A DNA stretch of 64,000 nt from an uncultured Eubacteriales bacterium. Its GTDB lineage: Bacteria > Bacillota > Clostridia > Oscillospirales > Acutalibacteraceae. Position 1 is the stretch's first letter. Every line of letters begins with the position of its first letter. Below the pieces are notes generated by a model, which saw nothing but the letters and a program-made list of their open reading frames with translations, had not been told where the DNA came from and searched no databases. This document shows, one piece after another, positions 52,001-58,796 of this stretch. The stretch lies in the NCBI GenBank assembly GCA_900317025.1, contig ONFG01000013.1, forward strand, positions 1 to 64,000. Reading direction: 5' to 3'. A program made the translations under genes and the position numbers.

Positions 52001-52504
52001 TTACGGGCAGATAACGTCTGCCTGAGTGAGCAGCCTGCCCTCGCCCTCGGCAGTATCGTTTACGATGTACATCTCGCTGCCGCTCTGCTCGATAACGAAT
52101 GTGTGGCGGCTTGTGCGGCTCACAGACTCGACCTCGCCCTTGTACTTTACCCGCTGGGTAATGTCGGCCTCTATCGTGTAGCTTTTTCCGGTATAGCTGA
52201 GTGCAGCATATTCTACGGAGTAGGTCGCTTCCTCCGCTTCGCCCGCGCTCTTGCTCACGCGGCTGATAAGATCGTTGTTGTAGTCGTTGTAATACCAGAA
52301 GTCGCAGCCTTCTTTGACGATCCCTCTGAATGAAACGTCTTCGCCGGAGTAACTTTTCGTTAACGCTTCGACGTACCTGTCGACAAGGCTTTTAGCCGCC
52401 TCGTTGTTGCGCTGAAAAACGCCGCAGGCGTCGGCATAAACAACGCCGCTTGCCGCAGTGATGACGGCCGCGGCCGTCATGAAAATGATTGCCCTTTTTA
52501 TCAT
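52001..52504 (-). CDS. Small secreted protein of unknown function
   Basis: The 167-residue protein has a signal peptide (MIKRAIIFMTAAAVITAASGVVYA, cleaved near residue 24). It continues as a compact alpha/beta domain with GIVKEGCDFWYYNDYNND and a beta-rich end (SRTSRHTFVIEQSGSEMYIV). The shape is reminiscent of small NTF2-like secreted domains, but no family is assigned. The start is ATG 52504; the longer frame upstream has no ribosome site, whereas GGAG lies about 12 bases before 52504. It is a single gene. Confidence 0.7.
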   Translation of the reverse strand: MIKRAIIFMTAAAVITAASGVVYADACGVFQRNNEAAKSLVDRYVEALTKSYSGEDVSFRGIVKEGCDFWYYNDYNNDLISRVSKSAGEAEEATYSVEYAALSYTGKSYTIEADITQRVKYKGEVESVSRTSRHTFVIEQSGSEMYIVNDTAEGEGRLLTQADVICP

Positions 52505-52537
52505 TGCTCTACGCTCCGTGTTTTGTTCTCTGTTTTT

Positions 52538-52565
52538 ATTATATACCTGTTTTTTAGGATGTAAA
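52538..52565 (-). promoter_or_regulatory. Promoter of the small secreted protein gene
   Basis: Minus-strand TTTACA (52560-52565), a 16-bp spacer and perfect TATAAT (52538-52543). Confidence 0.65.
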
Positions 52566-52638
52566 TATGCTTGGAAAAATGTTTTCGCTTTATTTACAAA
52601 CCGTAAAAAAAGCATAAATAAAAAGTTTACTTTTGTTA

Positions 52639-52667
52639 TTGAAATTTAAACTGTTTTGCGATATACT
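52639..52667 (+). promoter_or_regulatory. Promoter of the second HD gene
   Basis: TTGAAA (52639-52644), a 17-bp spacer and TATACT (52662-52667). Transcription would begin about 52674, so the following repeat lies entirely in the mRNA leader. Confidence 0.65.
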
Positions 52668-52677
52668 AGTACTAAGG

Positions 52678-52771
52678 AGCCACTGAATAAATCACGTCCT
52701 GCGGACTGAGCACCAAACTTGCTTGCATCTTTCGGTCAAATTGAACTCAAAAGCCTTGAAATACGTCAGTA
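52678..52771 (+). repeat. Family C repeat, copy 1 (in the leader of the HD gene)
   Basis: This 94-bp stretch is identical base for base to 56417-56510. It starts AGCCACTGAATAAATCACG and ends AAATACGTCAGTA. It contains the short stem CGTCC/GGACT-like and no open frame. Confidence 0.9.
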
Positions 52772-52790
52772 AGTAAAGGGGGCGAACGCC

Positions 52791-53267
52791 ATGGGAAATT
52801 CGGAACTGACGCCGGAACAGATCGTCAGAAAAGCGGCGGACAAGCTCGAGTATGAATCACGCTACAGCATGACGAAGGAATTCATTCAGCACGGCTCTGT
52901 CAGCGTTTACGCTCACTGCCTTTCCGTTGCTGCCGAGAGCATTCGCATAGCCCGCGCGATGAAGCTCGACGTCGACATCGATTCGCTCGTCCGGGGAGCT
53001 TTGCTTCACGACTACTTCCTCTACGACTGGCACGACAACCCCGACGGCAGGCACAACGTTCACGGCTTTACCCACCCGTATACGGCGCTGAAAAACGCAA
53101 AGCAGGACTTTGACCTTACGAAGAAGGAGTGCGACATCATCGTACACCATATGTTCCCGCTCGTGCCGATACCGCCGATGAGCAGAGAAGCGTGGATAGT
53201 CTGTCTGGCCGACAAGATCTGCGCTACAAAAGAAACGATCATGATGCGCAAAGCGCAGACGGCGTAA
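52791..53267 (+). CDS. HD-domain hydrolase-like protein, paralog 2
   Basis: This 158-residue HD-superfamily protein is closely related in layout to the one at 37433-37894. Metal ligands: His in VYAHCLSV, the HD pair in LLHDYFLYDWH, HGFTHP, VHHMFP and the Asp in LADK. The strongly conserved FLYDWH and SREAWIV blocks define a small subfamily. Substrate unknown; nucleotide or phosphate-ester hydrolysis is inferred. Its mRNA leader is formed by the 94-bp family C repeat. A small hairpin separates it from the next gene. Confidence 0.87.
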   Translation: MGNSELTPEQIVRKAADKLEYESRYSMTKEFIQHGSVSVYAHCLSVAAESIRIARAMKLDVDIDSLVRGALLHDYFLYDWHDNPDGRHNVHGFTHPYTALKNAKQDFDLTKKECDIIVHHMFPLVPIPPMSREAWIVCLADKICATKETIMMRKAQTA

Positions 53268-53278
53268 ACAAACAACAA

Positions 53279-53308
53279 ACGGGTGCGCAGCCTTTGCTGT
53301 ACACCCGT
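53279..53308 (+). terminator. Hairpin between the HD gene and the membrane protein gene
   Basis: ACGGGTG (53279-53285) pairs with CACCCGT (53302-53308), followed by AATTTTT. It ends just before the next ribosome site, so it may only partly terminate. Confidence 0.6.
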
Positions 53309-53324
53309 AATTTTTGGAGGAGCT

Positions 53325-53822
53325 ATGGATATCGAATCATACAAAGCGGTGAAGGTGCTGAGAATAGTCGGGGGTATGATCGTATCGCTCGTGATGTTCG
53401 CCTTCTCGGTGCTGTCAATAATCGAAACTGTAGGAGAGGGAGAGGTCGACGGTTTTATTGCGCTGCCTGTCCTCGCGTTTTTGTTCGGGATACTGCTCGT
53501 CGCCGATGTGATCTCGGCGTTTAGCGGCAGATTTTCGGAGAAGCTTGAGCGCTTCGAGAAAAAGCGTTTCCCGTTCACGATCTTTGAGATCGTTCTGCTT
53601 TTGGCGGCGTTCCCGGTCAGCGCAGCGGGGCTTTTTCTGACTCTTATCCCTGCGCTCGGCTGCCTGACTGCATTCATACTGCAAAAGACGCCCGACCAAT
53701 TCGGCTCCGTCGAGGGAATATTGATCGTCGGTATCCCGCTGATACTCACGATTTTTGCGATGCTCGATATTATGTATATGATATGGCGAAAGGGGAAGTG
53801 TGTGAAGGCGAGGAGAGAATGA
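53325..53822 (+). CDS. Small four-helix membrane protein
   Basis: This 165-residue integral membrane protein has four hydrophobic segments (about 10-32, 42-60, 80-105 and 125-150). They are separated by a charged loop, FSGRFSEKLERFEKKRF. No catalytic motif or family is recognised. ATG 53325 follows TTGGAGGAG closely; an upstream in-frame ATG would read through the terminator hairpin and is rejected. It is placed behind the HD gene and could be read through from it. Confidence 0.7.
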   Translation: MDIESYKAVKVLRIVGGMIVSLVMFAFSVLSIIETVGEGEVDGFIALPVLAFLFGILLVADVISAFSGRFSEKLERFEKKRFPFTIFEIVLLLAAFPVSAAGLFLTLIPALGCLTAFILQKTPDQFGSVEGILIVGIPLILTIFAMLDIMYMIWRKGKCVKARRE

Positions 53823-53836
53823 TAAAGAGTAAAAAA

Positions 53837-53863
53837 CGCTGCGGTTCAGGATATATCGCAGCG
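53837..53863 (-). terminator. Second hairpin downstream of the tRNA
   Basis: CGCTGCG pairs with CGCAGCG. The minus strand then runs TTTTTTACTC, so it works as a minus-strand terminator. Confidence 0.55.
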
Positions 53864-53885
53864 ATGAATTATAAACTATTGAAAA

Positions 53886-53911
53886 AACCTGCCGACATAC
53901 ATCGACAGGTT
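53886..53911. terminator. Terminator shared by the tRNA and the membrane protein gene
   Basis: AACCTG..CGA pairs with TCG..CAGGTT, with T-rich text on both outer sides, so it can act in both directions. Confidence 0.7.
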
Positions 53912-53918
53912 TTCACTT

Positions 53919-54003
53919 TGGTGCGAGTGACGGGACTTGAACCCGTACGTCATTCAACACACGCCCCTCAAACGTGCCTGTCTGCCAATTCCAGCACACT
54001 CGC
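53919..54003 (-). tRNA. tRNA-Leu (anticodon GAG)
   Basis: This 85-nt tRNA has acceptor arms GCGAGTG and CACTCGC, discriminator A and an encoded CCA. The anticodon stem CACGT/GCGTG holds the loop TTGAGGG, giving GAG, which reads CTC and CTT Leu codons. The TTC loop is within GTTCAAGTC, and the long variable arm expected for tRNA-Leu is present (GTGTTGAATGACGT region). Confidence 0.95.
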
Positions 54004-54127
54004 TTATTCAGTACGCACGCTAAGCCGTTAATATGCGCCGGCTTTTATGCCTGCAATTAAGCTTCTTATTATCCGACCTTGCGCTGAGGGCTCACCGGTT
54101 TTGTTCGCTCACTTACCGTGCTTGAAT

Positions 54128-54156
54128 ATAATATCATATTTTTCGGGGAATGTCAA
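54128..54156 (-). promoter_or_regulatory. Promoter of tRNA-Leu
   Basis: Minus-strand TTGACA (54151-54156), a 17-bp spacer and TATTAT (54128-54133). Confidence 0.7.
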
Positions 54157-54193
54157 GAGAAAATTTCAAAAAAACTTAAAAACTCCAACAACA

Positions 54194-54224
54194 AGGGCAG
54201 GGAAGCTTTTCGTTTCCCTGCCCT
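54194..54224 (-). terminator. Terminator of aspS
   Basis: A perfect 11-bp stem, AGGGCAGGGAA (54194-54204) with TTCCCTGCCCT (54214-54224). The minus strand continues TGTTGTTGG; the plus side has a stronger T run. Confidence 0.7.
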
Positions 54225-54235
54225 GAATTTATTTT

Positions 54236-56032
54236 TTATTCCTGCGGTGCTTCCGTATTTACCGTTACGCCGATGCCAAGCTCGCCGAGCTGCTCGTCGT
54301 CTACCGGCGAGGGAGCGTTTGTCATAAGCTCGCTTGCGTTCTGTACCTTCGGGAACGCCACAACGTCACGAAGCGTGGAGGCTTCGATCATCTGCATTAC
54401 GAGGCGGTCGAGGCCGATGCCCATGCCGCCGTGGGGCGGTGCGCCGAACTTGAATGCATCTGTAAGGAAGCCGAATTTTCTGTATGCCTCCTCGTCGGAG
54501 AGGCCGAGCATACTGAACATTCTCTTCTGTAGATCGGGGTTTGTAATTCTGATCGAGCCGGAAGAGAGTTCGATGCCGTTGAGCACCATGTCGTAGGCCT
54601 TTGCGTAGACCTTGCTCTTGTCGCCCTCGAGGTGGTTCATTGCCTCGTCGGTGGGGGAGGTGAACGGGTGGTGCATTGCGAGCCACTCGCCGCTATCCTT
54701 GTCGTACTCGAAGAACGGGAACTCGACTACCCAGAGGAAATTGAAGCCCTCGCGCTTGATCTCAAGCTTGTTTGCGACTTCAAGTCTGAGTGCGCCGAGG
54801 ATAGACATAACGCTCGTGTCGTTCTCGTCGGCAACGATGAACACGACATCGCCCTTCTCTGCGCCTGCTTTCTCAACGATGGACTGCATCTGCTCGTCCG
54901 TCATGAACTTCGAGAACGAGGAGGCGATTCCGTCGTCGGTCATTCTTATCCATGCAACGCCCTTTGCGCCGATGCCCTTAGCCGTCTCGATGAGCTTGTC
55001 GATGACCTTTCTCGAATACGTCTTGACCGCATTCTTCGCCGTGATGCCTCTAACCGAGCCGCCGTTTGCTACGGCGTTTTTGAATACGACGAACTCGCTG
55101 TCTTTAACTGTTTCGGTGAGGTCGAAAAGCTCCATGCCGAAGCGCGTGTCGGGCTTATCGGAGCCGAAGCGTGACATCACCTCGTTGTATGTGTATCTCG
55201 GGAACGGGGTGGGGATATCTATATCGAGCGCCTTTTTGAAGACGTACTTTATAAAGCCCTCTCCTAGCTCGAGGATATCGTCCATATCGACGAAAGACAT
55301 CTCGATGTCGATCTGGGTAAACTCGGGCTGACGGTCTGCACGGAGGTCTTCGTCACGGAAGCAGCGCGCGATCTGCATATACTTGTCGAAGCCTGCGACC
55401 ATGCAGAGCTGTTTGTATATCTGCGGCGACTGCGGCAGCGCATAGAAGCTGCCCTTGTGGATACGCGACGGTACGAGGAAGTCTCTTGCGCCCTCGGGCG
55501 TCGACTTGATGAGCATAGGAGTTTCTATCTCGATGAAGCCCTTCTCGTCGAAGTAGTCTCTTGTAGCCTTTGCGATCTTGTGGCGGAGAATGATATTCTG
55601 CTGAAGCTCCGGTCTGCGAAGATCGAGGTAGCGGTATTTGAGCCTTGTCGGCTCGCCTGCGGTGCATTTGTCGGAGATCTCAAACGGCGGAGTTTCGCTC
55701 TCGCCGAGAATGCGAAGCTCTGTTACCTTTACTTCGATGTCGCCCGTTGCGATCTTATCTGACTTTGCGCTTCGCTCCATAACGGTGCCGACAACGCCGA
55801 GCACGTACTCGCTGCGAACCTTCTGCGCCTTAGCGAATATTTCCTTATCTGTTGTATCGTCGAACGAGAGCTGAACGATGCCCGTTCTGTCTCTCAGGTC
55901 GATGAAAACGAGCTGACCGAGGTCTCTCTGCTTTGCCGTCCAGCCGAACAGCGTGACCTCCTTGCCTGCGTCCGAAAGGCGAAGCTCGCCGCAGTAGCAG
56001 GTGCGCTTCATGCCTGTCATAAATTCTGCCAT
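54236..56032 (-). CDS. aspS: Aspartyl-tRNA synthetase
   Basis: This 598-residue class IIb synthetase of the bacterial type has an N-terminal OB-fold anticodon domain (about 1-115). The catalytic core contains the motif 2 block ARCFRDEDLRADRQPEFTQ. The GAD insertion is at about 290-410, and the motif 3 end is GGMGIGLDRLVM. GGGAGG sits ahead of ATG 56032. Whether it charges only tRNA-Asp or also tRNA-Asn cannot be decided from this sequence alone. Confidence 0.97.
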   Translation of the reverse strand: MAEFMTGMKRTCYCGELRLSDAGKEVTLFGWTAKQRDLGQLVFIDLRDRTGIVQLSFDDTTDKEIFAKAQKVRSEYVLGVVGTVMERSAKSDKIATGDIEVKVTELRILGESETPPFEISDKCTAGEPTRLKYRYLDLRRPELQQNIILRHKIAKATRDYFDEKGFIEIETPMLIKSTPEGARDFLVPSRIHKGSFYALPQSPQIYKQLCMVAGFDKYMQIARCFRDEDLRADRQPEFTQIDIEMSFVDMDDILELGEGFIKYVFKKALDIDIPTPFPRYTYNEVMSRFGSDKPDTRFGMELFDLTETVKDSEFVVFKNAVANGGSVRGITAKNAVKTYSRKVIDKLIETAKGIGAKGVAWIRMTDDGIASSFSKFMTDEQMQSIVEKAGAEKGDVVFIVADENDTSVMSILGALRLEVANKLEIKREGFNFLWVVEFPFFEYDKDSGEWLAMHHPFTSPTDEAMNHLEGDKSKVYAKAYDMVLNGIELSSGSIRITNPDLQKRMFSMLGLSDEEAYRKFGFLTDAFKFGAPPHGGMGIGLDRLVMQMIEASTLRDVVAFPKVQNASELMTNAPSPVDDEQLGELGIGVTVNTEAPQE

Positions 56033-56103
56033 ATATATTCCTCCCGGTTAAGCGATCTTCTGTTATGAAAGATCGGCTTTTATCCTGTTTTTTGCCATCT
56101 ATT

Positions 56104-56133
56104 ATAATATCATCTCATACGGGGTGATGTCAA
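56104..56133 (-). promoter_or_regulatory. Promoter of aspS
   Basis: Minus-strand TTGACA (56128-56133), an 18-bp spacer and TATTAT (56104-56109). Confidence 0.6.
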
Positions 56134-56179
56134 GATTTTAAGAGAAATTCAAGGAAAAGACATAATGACATAACGAAAA

Positions 56180-56208
56180 ACACCGCCGATTTTTTTCATC
56201 GGCGATGT
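56180..56208 (-). terminator. Terminator upstream of aspS for the preceding minus-strand unit
   Basis: ACACCGCCGAT pairs with ATCGGCGATGT with one mismatch, followed on the minus strand by GTTTTTCG. Confidence 0.7.
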
Positions 56209-56240
56209 TTCATTAACATTTTACCACGATATTGGCGGCA

Positions 56241-56411
56241 TCACATGAATCTGTCAGCGATCAGATAGATTACCAAAATTCCGTGACCGAACGCACATCT
56301 GCGCCATCTTTTTGCAGATCTTTGATAAGCGCCGTCGTTCGTTTCAATGTAGCGGCGGCTGTTTCTGCGGTACTCCTTGATATCAGTAAAAACGCCTGCG
56401 ATCAGAATCAC
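56241..56411 (-). pseudogene. Possible gene remnant cut off by a family C repeat
   Basis: A 56-codon frame begins GVFTDIKEYRRNSRRYIETN-like and ends with a short hydrophobic stretch (GILVIYLIADRFM). Its only start is a GTG without a ribosome site, six bases from the edge of the 94-bp repeat. It reads like the C-terminal part of a small membrane protein. It ends just before a terminator. No family is recognised, so it may be chance. Confidence 0.3.
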
Positions 56412-56416
56412 TAGGA

Positions 56417-56510
56417 AGCCACTGAATAAATCACGTCCTGCGGACTGAGCACCAAACTTGCTTGCATCTTTCGGTCAAATTGAACTCAAAAGCCTTGAAA
56501 TACGTCAGTA
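56417..56510 (+). repeat. Family C repeat, copy 2
   Basis: Identical over 94 bp to 52678-52771, in the same orientation and 3.7 kb away. The flanks differ completely beyond the element. Confidence 0.9.
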
Positions 56511-56574
56511 TTACTAATCAGTGTCTCCCTAGGAATATGCACCTTATTATGTCCAACATAAAACTCATCCAGTC

Positions 56575-56757
56575 TTATTTCCTCATATCCTTGTACTCCC
56601 AAGGATCATAGTCCGAGAAGTCCTTGCGGCTGTCGTCAAGGTCGTATTCGCTGTTCGTGAAGAAGCCTCGCCCTGCCGAGTAGCCCTCGCCGATTTTCCT
56701 GTACACACCCGCACCGCCGATCAATACCATAACTATTAATAAAACGATCCAAATCAT
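56575..56757 (-). CDS. Small single-pass membrane protein
   Basis: A 60-residue protein with one N-terminal membrane helix (MIWIVLLIVMVLIGGAG) and a polar, acidic, Tyr-rich tail (DLDDSRKDFSDYDPWEYKD). No family is recognised. The start is ATG 56757 with AAGGATATGAG upstream; an in-frame TTG at 56778 is less likely. It follows the flotillin gene closely and probably shares its transcript, so it could be a flotillin partner. Confidence 0.6.
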   Translation of the reverse strand: MIWIVLLIVMVLIGGAGVYRKIGEGYSAGRGFFTNSEYDLDDSRKDFSDYDPWEYKDMRK

Positions 56758-56792
56758 ACTAATCTCATATCCTTCCAAATGTGTCCGGAGAG

Positions 56793-58373
56793 TTATTCAC
56801 TCTCTGCGGGTAATGTCGGCGCTGCGTCGTGTGTACACTCGTTGATAGTCGTATTCGTCGTGTTGGAGAGCAGACCCTTTGCCGGTTCTGCGATGCTTGC
56901 AACGAGATCTCTCAGCTCGTCGTTGTACGGCCTGCCGTTGAGCGCCTTGTTCTCGACGTCGAGCTTTTTCATCAGCTCCGGAACTGCAGAGAGCGTGTCG
57001 ATAAGAACGTTGCCGCTGCCGCCGTTGTTCGGGCCGCTGCCGCCGATGTTGACGAACTCTGCGTTTTTGCCGATGTTAGCCATGATCTCGGCTGTCTTTG
57101 TGGCGATGGTGATCTTTGCCTCTGTCTCGATCTTGATCTTCTCGATCTCGAAGTTGACCTTCTCGTTGGAGGCGCGAGCCTCTGCGAGCGCCCTTTCACC
57201 TTCTGCCTGCGCAATGAGCTTCTGCTTCTCTACCTCGGCTTCGGCAAGACCCTTCTGGCGGATAACCTCTGCGTCTGCGATACCTTTCTGCTTTGTGACG
57301 TCGGCTACCGCCGTACCTTCCTTGCGGGTCTTGTCGGCCGTAGCTTCAGCCGTAACCTTGATGGCGTTTGCCTCGCGCTCAGCTACCTGTACGGAAGCGT
57401 CTGCGGCGATCTTTCTGACGGTCGCCTGAGCCTCGGCTTCGATCTGGTTCTTCTGCTTTTCCGCCTCGGCGCGCGTCTTGATTACCTCTTTTTCCTTCAT
57501 TGCTGCGAGGTTTGCCTGCTCCTGCTCGACTACCTTGATGCGGCCCTGCTGAGCTGCGACCTCCTGCTGACGGATAGTGTGCTGAAGCTCGCCGGCGATC
57601 GCTGCGTCTGCGTCTGCCTTGTCGACCTCCGCCTTGAAGCTTGCGATGCGCAGGTTGTTGTCTCTCTGCTTCTCTGCTACTGCAAGCTCGGAATCAAGCT
57701 CGTTCTGAGCGGCGATCTTCTCGGACTCAGCCTTCTGCGTTCTTACAGCCTGGTCGACAACGGAGCGCTTGTTTTCAGCCTCACGGCGCTTGTCTTCCAT
57801 GTCGAGTGCGGCGATGTTGTCGTAATACTGGTTGTTGTCGGTGATGTCCTGAATGTTGAGGGAGACAAGCTCCATGCCCATGTTGACCATCTCGTCGGCG
57901 ACTATCTTCTTGACGTTGTCGGCGAATATGACCTTGTCTCGAAGGACTTCCTCAGGCGTCATCGAAGCCACGATGTCGCGGACCGCGCCGGTGAGGGTGA
58001 GGCGAACGTCGTTCTTGATGCCCTCCTGACCTCTTTCCTTGAACGAGATGATAGCCTTCTTGAGGTTGTCCATGTTCTCGGTGTCGGGTCTGATCTGAGC
58101 TGTCCAGTCGATAATGATCGGAACGGAGGTCTTTGTTTTTACCTCGTCTCGGTCGGCCGTTACTGTAAGCATACACAGGTCGAAATACTGAGCCTTGCGG
58201 AAGATAGGGATAACGAACGAGCCGCCCGATACCTTGATGATCGGCTCCTTGCCGCCGGTGATGATGAGCGCCTTGTCGATGTCGGCGACCCTGTAGATCA
58301 TGCACAGGAATATGATGAGCACGATAATGGCGATCAGGATGGGAATGATAACGGGTAATAATGATAACAACAT
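56793..58373 (-). CDS. Flotillin-like SPFH protein
   Basis: This 526-residue membrane-associated scaffold of functional membrane microdomains has an N-terminal hydrophobic helix (about 5-27). The SPFH/PHB domain spans about 30-190, with GGSFVIPIFRKAQYFDLCML. A very long Ala/Glu/Lys coiled-coil with repeated EA-rich heptads occupies about 200-430. The C-terminus has a Gly/Asn stretch (GGSGPNNGGSGN) and an oligomerising end. It matches Bacillus FloT/YuaG in layout. The usual NfeD partner is not next to it; a small membrane protein follows instead. AAGGAGG precedes the ATG. Confidence 0.92.
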   Translation of the reverse strand: MLLSLLPVIIPILIAIIVLIIFLCMIYRVADIDKALIITGGKEPIIKVSGGSFVIPIFRKAQYFDLCMLTVTADRDEVKTKTSVPIIIDWTAQIRPDTENMDNLKKAIISFKERGQEGIKNDVRLTLTGAVRDIVASMTPEEVLRDKVIFADNVKKIVADEMVNMGMELVSLNIQDITDNNQYYDNIAALDMEDKRREAENKRSVVDQAVRTQKAESEKIAAQNELDSELAVAEKQRDNNLRIASFKAEVDKADADAAIAGELQHTIRQQEVAAQQGRIKVVEQEQANLAAMKEKEVIKTRAEAEKQKNQIEAEAQATVRKIAADASVQVAEREANAIKVTAEATADKTRKEGTAVADVTKQKGIADAEVIRQKGLAEAEVEKQKLIAQAEGERALAEARASNEKVNFEIEKIKIETEAKITIATKTAEIMANIGKNAEFVNIGGSGPNNGGSGNVLIDTLSAVPELMKKLDVENKALNGRPYNDELRDLVASIAEPAKGLLSNTTNTTINECTHDAAPTLPAESE

Positions 58374-58438
58374 AAGATGACCTCCTTATTGCTCCGGAAA
58401 TTTAGCTTTCCGAATTACATATAATTATTTATATCTTA

Positions 58439-58455
58439 CTTGACAGTTTGTCAAG
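58439..58455 (-). promoter_or_regulatory. Flotillin promoter -35 within a perfect palindrome
   Basis: CTTGACA-GTT-TGTCAAG is a 17-bp perfect inverted repeat. On the minus strand its TTGACA can act as -35 with TAAATA/TATAAA 15-17 bp downstream. The overlap suggests repressor control. Confidence 0.5.
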
Positions 58456-58504
58456 AGATAGGCTAAAAAAACTATTTATATTGCCTTTTGAAAAGGGTAA
58501 AAAA

Positions 58505-58655
58505 TGACTGTCGATTTGACAGCCCCCACCTAAAATTATATATTCGATTATTTGCCCTTCCTTCGGGTATGCAGAAAGGGGGCCGGCACATTTGACCGAC
58601 CCCACCATGTTTTGCTATTGCGTTCCCCCGAATTTCGTTCGGGTGATTTACTGAT
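58505..58655 (-). ncRNA. Candidate orphan structured transcript between glgP and the flotillin gene
   Basis: A good promoter (58660-58688) reads into about 150 nt with three hairpins: CCCGAA/TTCGGG near 58627-58643, GGGGTCGG/CCGGCCCC (58577-58602) and CTGTC/GACAG (58507-58522). The last is followed by TTTTTT on this strand. Two hairpins share the sequence GGTGGGG.C.GTCAAAT. There is no convincing reading frame. It could equally be a flotillin leader. Confidence 0.35.
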
Positions 58656-58659
58656 ACAT

Positions 58660-58688
58660 ATATTATACCAAAGGACGAATTTTGTCAA
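58660..58688 (-). promoter_or_regulatory. Promoter of the orphan transcript
   Basis: Minus-strand TTGACA (58683-58688), a 17-bp spacer and TAATAT (58660-58665); a TATAAT also lies at 15-bp spacing. Confidence 0.55.
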
Positions 58689-58742
58689 TAAGGAAAATGT
58701 GAATAAATTGTAAATTCGCACAAGCGACTTGCGGCAGAAAAA

Positions 58743-58770
58743 AGCACCCCGCAGTTTTCTGCGGAGTGCT
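58743..58770 (-). terminator. Terminator of glgP
   Basis: AGCAC..CCGCAG pairs with CTGCGG..GTGCT with one mismatch and a TTTT loop, then six T on the minus strand. Confidence 0.85.
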
Positions 58771-58796
58771 TGGAACGACTTTGTGATATCAGTCAA

